The notes under the pieces were generated by a model. That model was given only the letters and a program-made list of their open reading frames with translations. It was not told where the DNA came from and ran no database searches. A program made the position numbers and the translations under genes. From contig NZ_JAUFQJ010000008.1 in the NCBI RefSeq assembly GCF_030409685.1, forward strand, positions 1-64,000: a DNA stretch of 64,000 nucleotides, in the 5' to 3' direction. Position 1 is the stretch's first letter, and each line of letters begins with the position of its first letter. The stretch is from Ferruginibacter paludis. Lineage in GTDB: Bacteria; Bacteroidota; Bacteroidia; Chitinophagales; Chitinophagaceae. Below are positions 44,474 through 53,853 of this stretch, in pieces.

Positions 44474-45223
44474 TTATTGTTCAGTACTTAACCCGGCAGA
44501 AAGATATTCACGGTTTAAACGGGCAATATTTGAAACTGAAATTCCCTTGGGGCATTCTGCTTCACATGCATAGGTATTGGTACAGTTACCAAAATTTTCC
44601 TTATCCATCTGGGCCACCATATTCAACACCCTTGATTCCCTTTCCGGTTGTCCCTGCGGCAACTGCGCCAGCTGGGCCACTTTTGCACTCACAAACAACA
44701 TGGCGCTGCTGTTTACACAGGTTGCAACACAGGCGCCGCAACCAATACAAGCCGCTGCCATAAAAGCATTGTCTGCGTCTTTTTTATCAATCGGCAATGA
44801 GTTGGCATCAACCGCATTACCTGTATTTACAGAGATATAACCACCTGCCTGGATGATGCGGTCAAACGAACTGCGGTCTACCATTAAATCTTTTATTACC
44901 GGAAAAGCCTTGCTGCGCCATGGTTCTACCACAATGGTATCGCCATCTTTAAAAGCACGCATGTGGAGCTGGCAAGTAGTATTGTTTGTCCACGGCCCGT
45001 GTGCTCTTCCATCAATGTGCATGCTGCACTGACCACAAATTCCTTCGCGGCAGTCATGATCAAATGCAATCGGATCATCCCCTGCTACAATTAACTGCTC
45101 GTTTAAAACATCAAACATTTCCAAAAACGACATCTCTGATGAAATATCTTTTACCTGGTAGGTTTCCAAAGAACCGGCAGACTGATTGTTTTTTTGACGC
45201 CAGATTTTTAACGTCAGATTCAT
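44474..45223 (-). CDS. sdhB: Succinate dehydrogenase/fumarate reductase iron-sulfur subunit
   Basis: This 249-residue protein has three cysteine clusters: [15 protein letters not shown] (2Fe-2S) near 61-75, [11 protein letters not shown] near 151-161 (4Fe-4S), and [14 protein letters not shown] near 203-216 (3Fe-4S/4Fe-4S). It passes electrons between the flavoprotein and the cytochrome b subunit. The gene order cytochrome b, flavoprotein, iron-sulfur is that of the di-heme, menaquinone-linked type known from Bacillus and Wolinella. Start at 45223 ([10 protein letters not shown]) is preferred; five more codons are open upstream. Confidence 0.95.
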   Translation of the reverse strand: MNLTLKIWRQKNNQSAGSLETYQVKDISSEMSFLEMFDVLNEQLIVAGDDPIAFDHDCREGICGQCSMHIDGRAHGPWTNNTTCQLHMRAFKDGDTIVVEPWRSKAFPVIKDLMVDRSSFDRIIQAGGYISVNTGNAVDANSLPIDKKDADNAFMAAACIGCGACVATCVNSSAMLFVSAKVAQLAQLPQGQPERESRVLNMVAQMDKENFGNCTNTYACEAECPKGISVSNIARLNREYLSAGLSTEQ

Positions 45224-45314
45224 ATTGTAATGTTCCATTTTTGAATGGTTAAATTGTTGTATTGGTTATTGTTGAATTGCTGTATTGATGAATGGTTGTA
45301 TTGTAATTCATCAA

Positions 45315-47291
45315 TTATTTATAAGAACGCTGTGTTGGTTTCACAATTTCAAATTCCAGTGGTTCTTTGTTCAGCTGCCAGTTACTTTCTCCCTTGTATT
45401 CCCAGGCAGAAACAAAACTGAAATTTTCATCATCGCGTTTTGCTTCGCCATCTTCTGTTTGTGATTCTTCCCTGAAATGGCCACCGCAGCTTTCCTTTCT
45501 TTCCAACGCATCTTTGCACATCAACTCTCCCAGTTCAATAAAATCAGCCACACGCCCTGCTTTATCCAGTTCAGGGTTAATGTTGTTGATTTCTCCCGGT
45601 ATTCTTACATCGCTCCAGAATTCTTTTTTCAATGCCTGGATTTCCGCGATCGCTTCCTGCAATCCTTTTTCGTTACGGGCCATCCCGCATTTATCCCACA
45701 TAATTTTACCAAGGCGTTTGTGAAAACTTTCCACTGTTTGTTTGCCTTTGATGTTCATGAGTGTGTTGATCCTGTCGCTTACTGCTTTTTCTGTTTCTGC
45801 AAAAGCAGGATGTGTTGTTGGAATGGCTGGTGTGCGTATTTCATCGGCCAGGTAATTACCCAACGTATATGGTATTACGAAGTAACCATCCGCGAGACCC
45901 TGCATCAAAGCAGACGCACCCAAACGATTGGCACCGTGGTCGCTGAAGTTGGCTTCACCCAATGCGTACAAGCCTTTTACTGTTGTTTGCAATTCGTAAT
46001 CAACCCATAATCCACCCATGGTATAATGCACCGCGGGGAAAATACGCATCGGCATCTCATATGGATTTTCACCAGTAATTTTTTCATACATTTCAAACAG
46101 GTTACCATATTTTTCTTCCACTACGGCTTTACCTGCTTTTATGATTTCCTCCTGCGAAATAGTCGTATTACCCTGTTTGCCCAATTCAATTTTACCGTAT
46201 CTTAAAATCGCATCTTTAAAATCAAGGTAAACCGCCAGCTTTGTTGTACCTACGCCATAGCCTTCATCACATCTTTCCTTTGCTGCCCTTGAAGCCACGT
46301 CGCGTGGTACAAGATTACCAAATGCAGGATATCTTCTTTCCAGGTAATAGTCCCTTTCTTCTTCAGGAATATCTACTGCCTTACGTTTTTCGTCTTTTTG
46401 TTTGGGTACCCAGATGCGGCCATCGTTGCGCAAACTTTCACTCATCAAAGTAAGCTTGCTTTGGTATTCGCCACTCACCGGAATACAGGTTGGGTGAATC
46501 TGTGTAAAGCAAGGATTACCGAAGAAGGCACCTTTTTTATGTGCTTTCCATGCAGCCGTAACATTGCTGCCCATGGCGTTGGTGCTTAAATAAAATACAT
46601 TGCCATAACCGCCGGTACATAATAACACAGCGTGACCAAAATGTTTTTCCAGTTCTCCTGTCACCAGGTTTCTTGCTATAATTCCTCTCGCCTTTTCATC
46701 AATCATTACCACATCCAGCATTTCGTGGCGGCTGTACATTTCAACCGTACCCAACGCAATTTGCCTTTCCAATGCACTGTAAGCGCCCAGCAATAATTGC
46801 TGACCTGTTTGGCCCGCAGCATAAAACGTACGCTGTACCTGGGTTCCACCAAAACTACGGTTGCTTAACAAGCCGCCGTACTCCCTTGCAAAAGGAACAC
46901 CCTGTGCCACACACTGATCAATAATAGCGTTGCTCACTTCCGCAAGGCGATGCACATTTGCTTCTCTCGCCCTGTAATCACCACCTTTTACCGTATCATA
47001 AAACAAGCGAAAAACAGAGTCGCCATCATTCTGATAATTTTTAGCTGCATTGATGCCGCCCTGGGCTGCGATACTATGCGCCCTTCTCGGACTATCCTGG
47101 AAACAAAATGCTTTTACTTTATATCCCATCTCTCCCAGTGAAGCTGCGGCAGAAGCTCCGGCCAGCCCGGTGCCTACTACAATTACTTCAAGCTTACGTT
47201 TGTTGGCAGGATTTACCAGCTTAACGTGCCCTTTATAATCGTTCCACTTTTCATTCATTTCGCCGGCAGGAATTTTTGAATCGAAAGACAT
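45315..47291 (-). CDS. sdhA: Succinate dehydrogenase/fumarate reductase flavoprotein subunit
   Basis: The 658-residue product has the FAD-binding start [26 protein letters not shown]. The covalent-FAD histidine lies in [24 protein letters not shown] near residue 76. Catalytic-region blocks are [42 protein letters not shown] and [15 protein letters not shown], and [22 protein letters not shown] near 464-485. It oxidises succinate or reduces fumarate at the membrane. It lies 137 nt behind sdhC and 91 nt before sdhB. Confidence 0.97.
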   Translation of the reverse strand: MSFDSKIPAGEMNEKWNDYKGHVKLVNPANKRKLEVIVVGTGLAGASAAASLGEMGYKVKAFCFQDSPRRAHSIAAQGGINAAKNYQNDGDSVFRLFYDTVKGGDYRAREANVHRLAEVSNAIIDQCVAQGVPFAREYGGLLSNRSFGGTQVQRTFYAAGQTGQQLLLGAYSALERQIALGTVEMYSRHEMLDVVMIDEKARGIIARNLVTGELEKHFGHAVLLCTGGYGNVFYLSTNAMGSNVTAAWKAHKKGAFFGNPCFTQIHPTCIPVSGEYQSKLTLMSESLRNDGRIWVPKQKDEKRKAVDIPEEERDYYLERRYPAFGNLVPRDVASRAAKERCDEGYGVGTTKLAVYLDFKDAILRYGKIELGKQGNTTISQEEIIKAGKAVVEEKYGNLFEMYEKITGENPYEMPMRIFPAVHYTMGGLWVDYELQTTVKGLYALGEANFSDHGANRLGASALMQGLADGYFVIPYTLGNYLADEIRTPAIPTTHPAFAETEKAVSDRINTLMNIKGKQTVESFHKRLGKIMWDKCGMARNEKGLQEAIAEIQALKKEFWSDVRIPGEINNINPELDKAGRVADFIELGELMCKDALERKESCGGHFREESQTEDGEAKRDDENFSFVSAWEYKGESNWQLNKEPLEFEIVKPTQRSYK

Positions 47292-47428
47292 AGTATTGTT
47301 GATTAGGTGATTGGTTAAAACTATTTTACAAGGTGTTGTAATACGATTGTGTTAGTTGCTAATATATCAGAGACGTATTGGTACAATTTTATTTGTTGTG
47401 AGTTAACTGACTATAGTTGCTGAAATAT

Positions 47429-48142
47429 TTAATTAACCCAGTGCAAATAAAAAGCCAGTGGCATCAATGCAAACAATAAGCAAATAACAACTGAGTAAAC
47501 AACGCCTGCGCCTTTTATAATGGGTGTATATCTTTTGTGGTTTACACCAAACGTTTGAAACGCACTTTGAAAACCATGCAACAAATGCCAGCAAAGCGAT
47601 ATCACGCCAAGTATGTAAACAACAACAATTAATAAATTGTTTTCAAACACCAATTTCATTTCTGCATATAAATTGTGTACTTCTTCATTGTTGTATGTTG
47701 CAAGACTTGTTTCGTCCAGTGCTTTGATACCAGCCATTCCACCAAACCTGGATGGAGTCCAGAAATGATATAAATGCAATACAAGGAAAATAAGAATCAG
47801 CGTTCCAAGCAAGCCCATGCTTCTACTGTACCAGGTACTATTGGCGGCAGAGTTTTTTACAACGTATTTTACCGGCCTGGATTTATTGTTTTGACTCCAT
47901 AAGGTAAGTCCTTGTACAATATGCATGATTAAAAATAAAAACAAACCCAGTTCCATAGTGCGAACGATTAAATTAGAACCCATGAAATGGCCCCAATGGT
48001 TAAACGTTTCGCCACCATCATTAAAAAAAATCATGGCGTTTATGCCGCAGTGAACTATTAAGAAAGTGATAAGGAAAATACCGGTAAGCGCCATTATGAA
48101 TTTCTTGCCGATTGAGGAGGTAAAGAATAATTTCCAGGTCAT
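47429..48142 (-). CDS. sdhC: Succinate dehydrogenase cytochrome b subunit
   Basis: This 237-residue protein has five membrane segments: KKFIMALTGIFLITFLIVHCGINAMIFF, LGLFLFLIMHIVQGLTLW, LGTLILIFLVLHLYHFW, LLIVVVYILGVISLCWHLLHGFQSAF and GAGVVYSVVICLLFALMPLAFYL. Histidines within them (IVHCG, LIMHIVQG, VLHLYHFW, CWHLLHG) are the usual ligands for two b hemes. It anchors SdhAB and exchanges electrons with menaquinone. It is the first gene of the operon, with a -7-like box 30 nt upstream. Confidence 0.95.
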   Translation of the reverse strand: MTWKLFFTSSIGKKFIMALTGIFLITFLIVHCGINAMIFFNDGGETFNHWGHFMGSNLIVRTMELGLFLFLIMHIVQGLTLWSQNNKSRPVKYVVKNSAANSTWYSRSMGLLGTLILIFLVLHLYHFWTPSRFGGMAGIKALDETSLATYNNEEVHNLYAEMKLVFENNLLIVVVYILGVISLCWHLLHGFQSAFQTFGVNHKRYTPIIKGAGVVYSVVICLLFALMPLAFYLHWVN

Positions 48143-48171
48143 ATAGCTTGGGTTATTTTAGTAAATTGATG

Positions 48172-48179
48172 CAAAAGTA
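48172..48179 (-). promoter_or_regulatory. Probable -7 box for the sdh operon
   Basis: Minus strand TACTTTTG matches TAnnTTTG, 29 nt upstream of the sdhC start. No TTG is seen at the usual -33 distance. Confidence 0.5.
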
Positions 48180-48260
48180 CGTCAGTAAGTCTCAAAAAAT
48201 TATTTTATTGAAATTATTTAAGCAATACTTTTTGCCTATATCAGTCATGCGATGTGATAT

Positions 48261-48824
48261 TTAATTTAATTGTTTAATCATCCAGTTGTCTACTTGCTGA
48301 AAAACCACTTCCGGTTTTAATGTTCTCCATTGCGGGAAATCCAGCAACGCTACATAGTTGGTCAGTCGTGCTTTTTTAAAATCATACTGGCTTTGAGAAG
48401 GCATATTAATGACCACTACCCAGCCTCCGTCATCTTCCAGTTGCTCTCTCCATTCTTCATAATAACTATCATCGCTGCTGTGAAAATTCAGCACATTTTC
48501 AGCGATGAATATAAATTTGAAAATACCCTGCACATACAAAATATCGGTGATGTCCCGGCGCAGTGTCATGATATCATTTTCAATTGCATCGTTCCATTCA
48601 CCCAGTAATTCTATAATGGCAAAGTGCTGATCATAATCCACAAAAATAATTTTCATGTATAATGTTCTGCTACCAAATTCATCCCACTGCGGATGGATAT
48701 AATAATTGTAAACTGTTTGGGAAAATTCAAATTCGCTGTACTCACGTCCATAAAATGGAGACCTGTCATCGTCTTCGGCGATGTACAAATGACGCCAGTT
48801 ATAATAAGGTTCTATATTTTGCAT
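48261..48824 (-). CDS. Conserved hypothetical soluble protein
   Basis: This 187-residue acidic protein has no signal peptide or membrane segments. It opens MQNIEPYYNWRHLYIAEDDDRSPFYGREYSEFEFSQTVYNYYIHPQWDEFGS and contains a central strand-helix region (KIIFVDYDQHFAIIELLGEWNDAIENDIMTLRRDI). It ends in WRTLKPEVVFQQVDNWMIKQL. It reads like a conserved Bacteroidota cytosolic protein, but I do not know its function. The gene lies between sdhC and a T9SS cargo gene and is monocistronic as far as can be seen. Confidence 0.75.
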   Translation of the reverse strand: MQNIEPYYNWRHLYIAEDDDRSPFYGREYSEFEFSQTVYNYYIHPQWDEFGSRTLYMKIIFVDYDQHFAIIELLGEWNDAIENDIMTLRRDITDILYVQGIFKFIFIAENVLNFHSSDDSYYEEWREQLEDDGGWVVVINMPSQSQYDFKKARLTNYVALLDFPQWRTLKPEVVFQQVDNWMIKQLN

Positions 48825-48914
48825 ACAATAAAAAAGCGCTGCACTGCCATAACCAAAATAAAAAATATTGTTGTAGCAAAATTAAATCATCGTGCTGATA
48901 AAATGGTTTGTTTA

Positions 48915-48941
48915 TAAAAAAAGCTGCAATCAATGCAGCTT
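48915..48941 (-). terminator. Terminator after the T9SS-tailed protein gene
   Basis: Minus strand: AAGCTGCA, loop TTGAT, TGCAGCTT, then TTTTTT. It lies 32 nt past the gene's stop. Confidence 0.88.
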
Positions 48942-48972
48942 ATTATTTACAACAACAATGAAGTAAAACCGG

Positions 48973-50196
48973 CTATTCTACAACCAGTTTTTCGGTGAAT
49001 GTAACCTCTTTATTTTGATTTAAAATGTTCACCATGTAAGTGCCCTTTGGTTGCTGACGGGCAAAATTAATGGTGGTTGTTTGTGGCGCTTTGGTAAGGC
49101 TGACAACTTTTGACTGCAGGGTTCTGCCGGCGAGATCCGTAACTATTACGGTGTATCGTCCAACATTTTGCCCAGCTGTTAAAACCCTGAACTGAGAACC
49201 GGTGACAGGGTTAGGAAAAATTTTTGCATCACTAACAGTTGAAAGCGGCAGCAGCGATTTTGCAAGCGAATTTCTTTCTGCATCAGCTTCCTTCTGTAAT
49301 AAAAAATTACCATTGGCCAGGTCAGATGCATTGAATGGACTTTCTGTGCTCACAACTTTTACGGCTGAAAGATCTTTCATATTCACTTTGTACAGGCCCT
49401 CGAAAACATTGGCACTGCTTACCACCATATTACCAGCATCATCCACGGCTGCACCGTTGGTTGTAAAAGTGGCAGGCAAGCCGGTAATGCCCCCTGTAAA
49501 TTTTGCCGTCCTGGCTGCTACATCAATACTGAAAATATTATGGCTTGCTGTTACAATTACAAGTTTGCCAAAAGCATCTGCCACCATGTCTCCGCCCCAG
49601 CTGGAGCATTTGTTATGGATAGAAATGCCTTTGTTTTCTGCAGCATCAATTACCGGCCCAAGGTCCTGCACATTTACGCTGCCGCCCGTATTAAAACGCA
49701 GCAGGTGGTTGGCATCATTTGTTAATGCATAACCATAACCATCGGCAGCAATTACCATGCGGGTGATTTGGTTTTCTTCTGTTTGAAAGGCACCGCCTGC
49801 AGGTTTGGCGAGGAGGTTGGTTTTAACTGTGGTAAATCTTGCATCGGACTGGTTCAGGTCTAAATAATTTATATCCGAAAAATGGATGGGAGCAAAATAT
49901 AACCTGTTGTGTGCAACATCCAAAGCACAAGCCGCCACGCCAAAACCAGTCGGGTTTGCAGTAGCTTTTCTTGCCTCATTGCTGTTATCTGAGCCTGTGA
50001 TTTTAAAAGGCGTTTTATCTGCTTCAAACAACGTCCTTATTACTTTGCCGGTAGCAAGGTCAACTTGTTTTATATCTGCCCAAAAGAAATTATTGTTTGG
50101 CTTGCCTGTAATGGCATACGAAGGCTTTGAACTTTGAGCTTTGCTGAGAAAAGCAATCGTAAAAAAAACAGAAAAAAGTAGAAGTGTACGTTTCAT
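48973..50196 (-). CDS. Secreted protein with T9SS type A sorting domain
   Basis: The 407-residue product has a signal peptide (KRTLLLFSVFFTIAFLSKAQS) and a body with repeated blade-like segments (GYGYALTNDANHLLRFNTG, GKLVIVTASHNIFSIDVAARTAKFTGGITGLPATFTTNGAAVDDAGNMVVSSANVFEGLYKVNMKDL). These suggest a beta-propeller. The C-terminal ~80 residues (DAKIFPNPVTGSQFRVLTAG ... GRTLQSKVVSLTKAP ... PKGTYMVNILNQNKEVTFTEKLVVE) are a type A sorting domain. It is exported by the type IX system to the surface or medium. Ligand or activity unknown. Confidence 0.85.
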   Translation of the reverse strand: MKRTLLLFSVFFTIAFLSKAQSSKPSYAITGKPNNNFFWADIKQVDLATGKVIRTLFEADKTPFKITGSDNSNEARKATANPTGFGVAACALDVAHNRLYFAPIHFSDINYLDLNQSDARFTTVKTNLLAKPAGGAFQTEENQITRMVIAADGYGYALTNDANHLLRFNTGGSVNVQDLGPVIDAAENKGISIHNKCSSWGGDMVADAFGKLVIVTASHNIFSIDVAARTAKFTGGITGLPATFTTNGAAVDDAGNMVVSSANVFEGLYKVNMKDLSAVKVVSTESPFNASDLANGNFLLQKEADAERNSLAKSLLPLSTVSDAKIFPNPVTGSQFRVLTAGQNVGRYTVIVTDLAGRTLQSKVVSLTKAPQTTTINFARQQPKGTYMVNILNQNKEVTFTEKLVVE

Positions 50197-50273
50197 AATG
50201 GTGAGTTTTGTTCATGAACAATGTCTTCGTAAATTAGACAAAATTCCCATCAAAAACAAACAGGAAAGTCTTA

Positions 50274-51086
50274 TCAGGAAGCTTTATTTTCCAGTGATTT
50301 TTTTACGCTGCCATATTTTATTAGTAATGCTTTTGCATCCGCATAGCTAATATTTAATTTATCCATCACCATCCGCACTCCCCTGTCAATTAATTTTTCA
50401 TTGGTGAGCTGCATATTTACCATCGTGTTATTCTCCACCCTGCCCAGCTGAATCATCAGTGTGGTGGAAATCATATTTAATATCAGCTTTTGCGCTGTAC
50501 CGCTTTTCATCCGGGTGCTTCCGGTAATAAATTCAGGTCCTACAATAACCTCAATAGGATAATCGGCTACTTCACTTACCGGTGCATTCAAATTACAGCT
50601 GATGCTTCCGGTAATAATATTCCTGTTTTTACATTGCTGCAAAGCGCCGATAACATAAGGCGTTGTTCCGCTGGCGGCAACACCAATTACAACATCCCGG
50701 TCGCATACGTGGCACTCCATTAAATCTTTCCAGCCCTGTTCATCATCATCTTCCGCAAATTCTACGGCCTGCGTAATGGCTTTGTAACCTCCGGCTATTA
50801 TTCCAATGACCAGGTCGGGTGATACACCAAATGTAGGCGGGCATTCGCTCGCATCCAAAATACCCAACCGTCCGCTGGTACCTGCCCCAATGTAAAAAAG
50901 GCGCCCTCCAGCCAGCATTTTATCTGCGATCGCTTTTACAAGCACTTCTATTTGCGGCAATACTGCTTCTACCGCGGTTGCTACTTTTTTATCTTCTTTA
51001 TTGATGTTGCTGAGTAATTCTGCCACCGGCATTTTTTCGAGATGCTGGTAATGGGAGCTTTGTTCGGTTATTTTCTGGACAGCCAT
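50274..51086 (-). CDS. murQ: N-acetylmuramic acid 6-phosphate etherase
   Basis: The 270-residue SIS-domain enzyme is MurQ, which cleaves the lactyl ether of MurNAc-6-phosphate to give GlcNAc-6-phosphate and D-lactate. Visible blocks are TEQSSHYQHLEKMPVAELLSNINKED, GGRLFYIGAGTSGRLGILDASECPPTFGVSPDLVIGIIAGG with the catalytic Glu in SECPPTFG near 80, and GSTRMKSGTAQKLILNMIST. Start at 51086 (MAVQKITEQ) matches the family; ten more codons are open upstream. The neighbouring sugar kinase would supply the phosphorylated substrate, so the pair recycles cell-wall amino sugars. Confidence 0.95.
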   Translation of the reverse strand: MAVQKITEQSSHYQHLEKMPVAELLSNINKEDKKVATAVEAVLPQIEVLVKAIADKMLAGGRLFYIGAGTSGRLGILDASECPPTFGVSPDLVIGIIAGGYKAITQAVEFAEDDDEQGWKDLMECHVCDRDVVIGVAASGTTPYVIGALQQCKNRNIITGSISCNLNAPVSEVADYPIEVIVGPEFITGSTRMKSGTAQKLILNMISTTLMIQLGRVENNTMVNMQLTNEKLIDRGVRMVMDKLNISYADAKALLIKYGSVKKSLENKAS

Positions 51087-51163
51087 TGTATCGCTTTTTA
51101 TCAACGTCCCCGGCATTTATAAAGTGCCGGCGTTTGTTCCTGAGGTTTTGATGAGGTAATATG

Positions 51164-52021
51164 TTAACCGGTGATCATTTTTTGCTTATGGTACTTTACC
51201 AACCCATCCATAGGATTTTTTAATACCCTGCCTAACTGCAATTCATAGGTGTCGCACATATCTTTTAAAATATCCCTGAAGCCATAGGCTACGCTTCCAA
51301 TAAAATGAATGGGCATTATCCAGCTTTCCCTGTATTTGTACAGGTGATTAAAAAAGAAATCATTAAAACCATCTTCAATGATATTTTCTATCATAAAGTG
51401 ACCGCGGTTTTCTACCAGGAACGGTACAAAGCCCGCCAGGTACCGGTTGGGAAGCGGTTGTTTGTAAACGGCATCCAAAATTTCTGCTGACGTGGTATTG
51501 TACTTTGCATTAAACCTGTCCATCAGGTCGGGATCAAATGTATTGTACAAATAATACTGCACCACTTTTTTCCCCAGGTAAGCGCCGCTGCCTTCATCGC
51601 CTAAGATATATCCGAGTCCGGGGCTGTTCTTAATAATTTTTTTTCCATTGTAATAGCATGAATTGGATCCTGTACCCAGTATGCAGGCAACCCCTTTCTG
51701 ATCGCCACACAGGGCCTTGGCGGCTCCCATTAAATCGTGCGTTACTGTAATTTTTGCTTTTGGAAAAGTTGTCTTTAAAGCCTTTGTTACCAATTTTGCA
51801 TTTTCCGGATTGATACACCCCGTACCATAATAATATATTTCGTCGGGCTCATGCTCTTTTAATTTATTTTTTAACTCTTTAGCCAGCAGCTGCTCAATTT
51901 CTATGGTATTCAAAAAGTAAGGGCTGATGCCTTGTGTTACAATTTTCTTCTTTTTATCCCCATTTATCAAACACCACTCTGCCCTGGTTGATCCACTGTC
52001 TGCTATTAAAATATTTGCCAT
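51164..52021 (-). CDS. BadF/BadG-type N-acetylhexosamine kinase (MurK/NagK-like)
   Basis: This 285-residue ASKHA-fold kinase has phosphate-1 motif ILIADSGSTRAEWCLI at the N-terminus, TVTHDLMGAAKALCG near 95-109, ACILGTGSNSCYYNG near 112-126 and GYILGDEGSGAYLGKKVVQYYL near 136-157. These are the pattern of the BadF/BadG/BcrA/BcrD ATPase family that includes GlcNAc and MurNAc kinases. Placed 77 nt upstream of murQ, it very likely phosphorylates MurNAc and/or GlcNAc released in cell-wall turnover. It is divergent from the S41 protease gene. Confidence 0.88.
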   Translation of the reverse strand: MANILIADSGSTRAEWCLINGDKKKKIVTQGISPYFLNTIEIEQLLAKELKNKLKEHEPDEIYYYGTGCINPENAKLVTKALKTTFPKAKITVTHDLMGAAKALCGDQKGVACILGTGSNSCYYNGKKIIKNSPGLGYILGDEGSGAYLGKKVVQYYLYNTFDPDLMDRFNAKYNTTSAEILDAVYKQPLPNRYLAGFVPFLVENRGHFMIENIIEDGFNDFFFNHLYKYRESWIMPIHFIGSVAYGFRDILKDMCDTYELQLGRVLKNPMDGLVKYHKQKMITG

Positions 52022-52131
52022 TATTATTATTTATTATTTGGAGGTTTAATTTATTAAAGCTCAAGTTAATTAAAAAACACAACGACGGCATTCATTATAA
52101 TTCAATTATTTTCGTGTTTATAAGTGTATAT

Positions 52132-53718
52132 ATGAACAAGAAAATTCAGGTTTGGTTACCACTGCTTTTTAGTATTACGATGATTGCGGGTATGATGATT
52201 GGGTATAAAATGAGAGACAATATGCCGGGCAAAAATTTCTTTTCAACCGATAAAAGAAGGCCGTTACAGGAAGTGATGGATTTGATAGAAACCAAATATG
52301 TAGACAGTGTAAAGACCGCCGAATTAACAGATACCGCCATTGCTGCTATCCTGGGCAAGCTTGACCCACACTCTGTTTTTATACCAGCAGATGAACTGCA
52401 AGGTGTCAATGATGATATCGCTGGCAATTTTTTTGGCATTGGAGTGGAGTTTAATATTTTTAACGACACCATCAATGTAATTAATGTAGTACCAGACGGG
52501 CCAAGCTTTAAAGCGGGTATAAAGACCGGCGATAAATTCATTAAAGTAAATGAAACGCCGGTAGCAGGTAAAAAGATTACTGGCGACCAGATCAGGAAAC
52601 TATTGCGGGGCGACCTTGATACCAAAGTAGTAATTACTGTTTTGCGCGAAAGCCAGACAATACCTTTTACCATTACCCGTGGCATGATACCTGTGAGCAG
52701 CGTGGATGCCAGTTATATTATTGAAAATGGCATCGGCTATATCCGGCTTAATAAATTCTCCCAATCAACTTACAGGGAATTTATGCAGGCGATGGAAGCA
52801 TTGCAAAAGCAGGGGTTAAAAAAATTAATACTTGATTTAAGAGGCAACGGCGGCGGTATTTTGGATGAAGCCACCTCAATTGCCGATGAATTTTTAGATG
52901 GAGACAAATTAATTGTTTATACCGAAGGTACTCACTTTGCCAAAAAAGAATACCGTTGCAAAAGACCGGGACTATTTGAAAAAGGGGAATTAGTAGTACT
53001 GGCAGATGAAGGCACCGCAAGCGCTAGTGAAATATTAATTGGTGCCTTGCAGGATTGGAACCGTGCTACCATCGTGGGAAGGCGCAGTTTTGGTAAGGGG
53101 TTGGTACAGGAGCAATTTGATTTGAGTGACGGCAGCGCTTTAAGGCTGACCATTGCAAGATATTATACTCCGATTGGACGAAGCATCCAACGCTCCTATA
53201 CCAATGGCGGCAAAGCTTACTATGAAGAAGTTGCTAACCGGTTTCACGATGGAGAAGTTAATTCTGCCGATTCTGTTAAACATGACAGTACTAAAATGTT
53301 TAAGACTCAAAATGGTAAAATTGTATATGGCGGAGGCGGCATTACACCAGATGTTTTTATTCCGGTTGACACGGCAGATTTTAGCGCAGCCTTTGCAAAA
53401 GTGTTTTACAGGGGCCTGGTAAGCGACTTCGGCTATCATTATTACCTGCAAAATGCAACTCAGCTAAACAGCTTTAAAACAACATCCGATTTTATAAAGA
53501 ATTTCAGTTTTACCGAAGATAACTGGAAACAATTTGTATCGGCCGCTGCAAAAGATTCCATACGGCTGGACACCATTTCTGAGAAAGAAAAAGCAAGCCT
53601 TATTGCACGCATTCAGTCTTCTATTGCAAGACAACTATGGCGCAATGAGGGACTTTACGAAACACTCAATACAAAGGACAAAGCCGTCTTGAAATCAGTT
53701 GAGCTTTTGTCCAGATAA
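52132..53718 (+). CDS. S41-family C-terminal processing protease (CtpA-like)
   Basis: This 528-residue protein has an N-terminal membrane anchor or signal (KKIQVWLPLLFSITMIAGMMIGY). A PDZ domain follows at about 85-165 (GIGVEFNIFNDTINVINVVPDGPSFKAGIKTGDKFIKVN). The S41 core has LILDLRGNGGGILDEA, the catalytic Ser in DEGTASASEILIGAL near 306, and Lys in GRRSFGKGLVQEQFDL near 331. It acts in the periplasm on C-terminal tails of proteins. Start at 52132 is chosen because the upstream open frame runs back over the divergent kinase gene. Confidence 0.92.
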   Translation: MNKKIQVWLPLLFSITMIAGMMIGYKMRDNMPGKNFFSTDKRRPLQEVMDLIETKYVDSVKTAELTDTAIAAILGKLDPHSVFIPADELQGVNDDIAGNFFGIGVEFNIFNDTINVINVVPDGPSFKAGIKTGDKFIKVNETPVAGKKITGDQIRKLLRGDLDTKVVITVLRESQTIPFTITRGMIPVSSVDASYIIENGIGYIRLNKFSQSTYREFMQAMEALQKQGLKKLILDLRGNGGGILDEATSIADEFLDGDKLIVYTEGTHFAKKEYRCKRPGLFEKGELVVLADEGTASASEILIGALQDWNRATIVGRRSFGKGLVQEQFDLSDGSALRLTIARYYTPIGRSIQRSYTNGGKAYYEEVANRFHDGEVNSADSVKHDSTKMFKTQNGKIVYGGGGITPDVFIPVDTADFSAAFAKVFYRGLVSDFGYHYYLQNATQLNSFKTTSDFIKNFSFTEDNWKQFVSAAAKDSIRLDTISEKEKASLIARIQSSIARQLWRNEGLYETLNTKDKAVLKSVELLSR

Positions 53719-53853
53719 CGTGTCTGATATTTATTAATACTTTTTCAGTATGCTGTTTGATGATGCAGTACTTGCAGCTATCAGTCTCATCTTTAATCAG
53801 CGGTTATTGCTGTACCTGCAGAATAAAATTACCTTAGCATCAAAATAAAAATC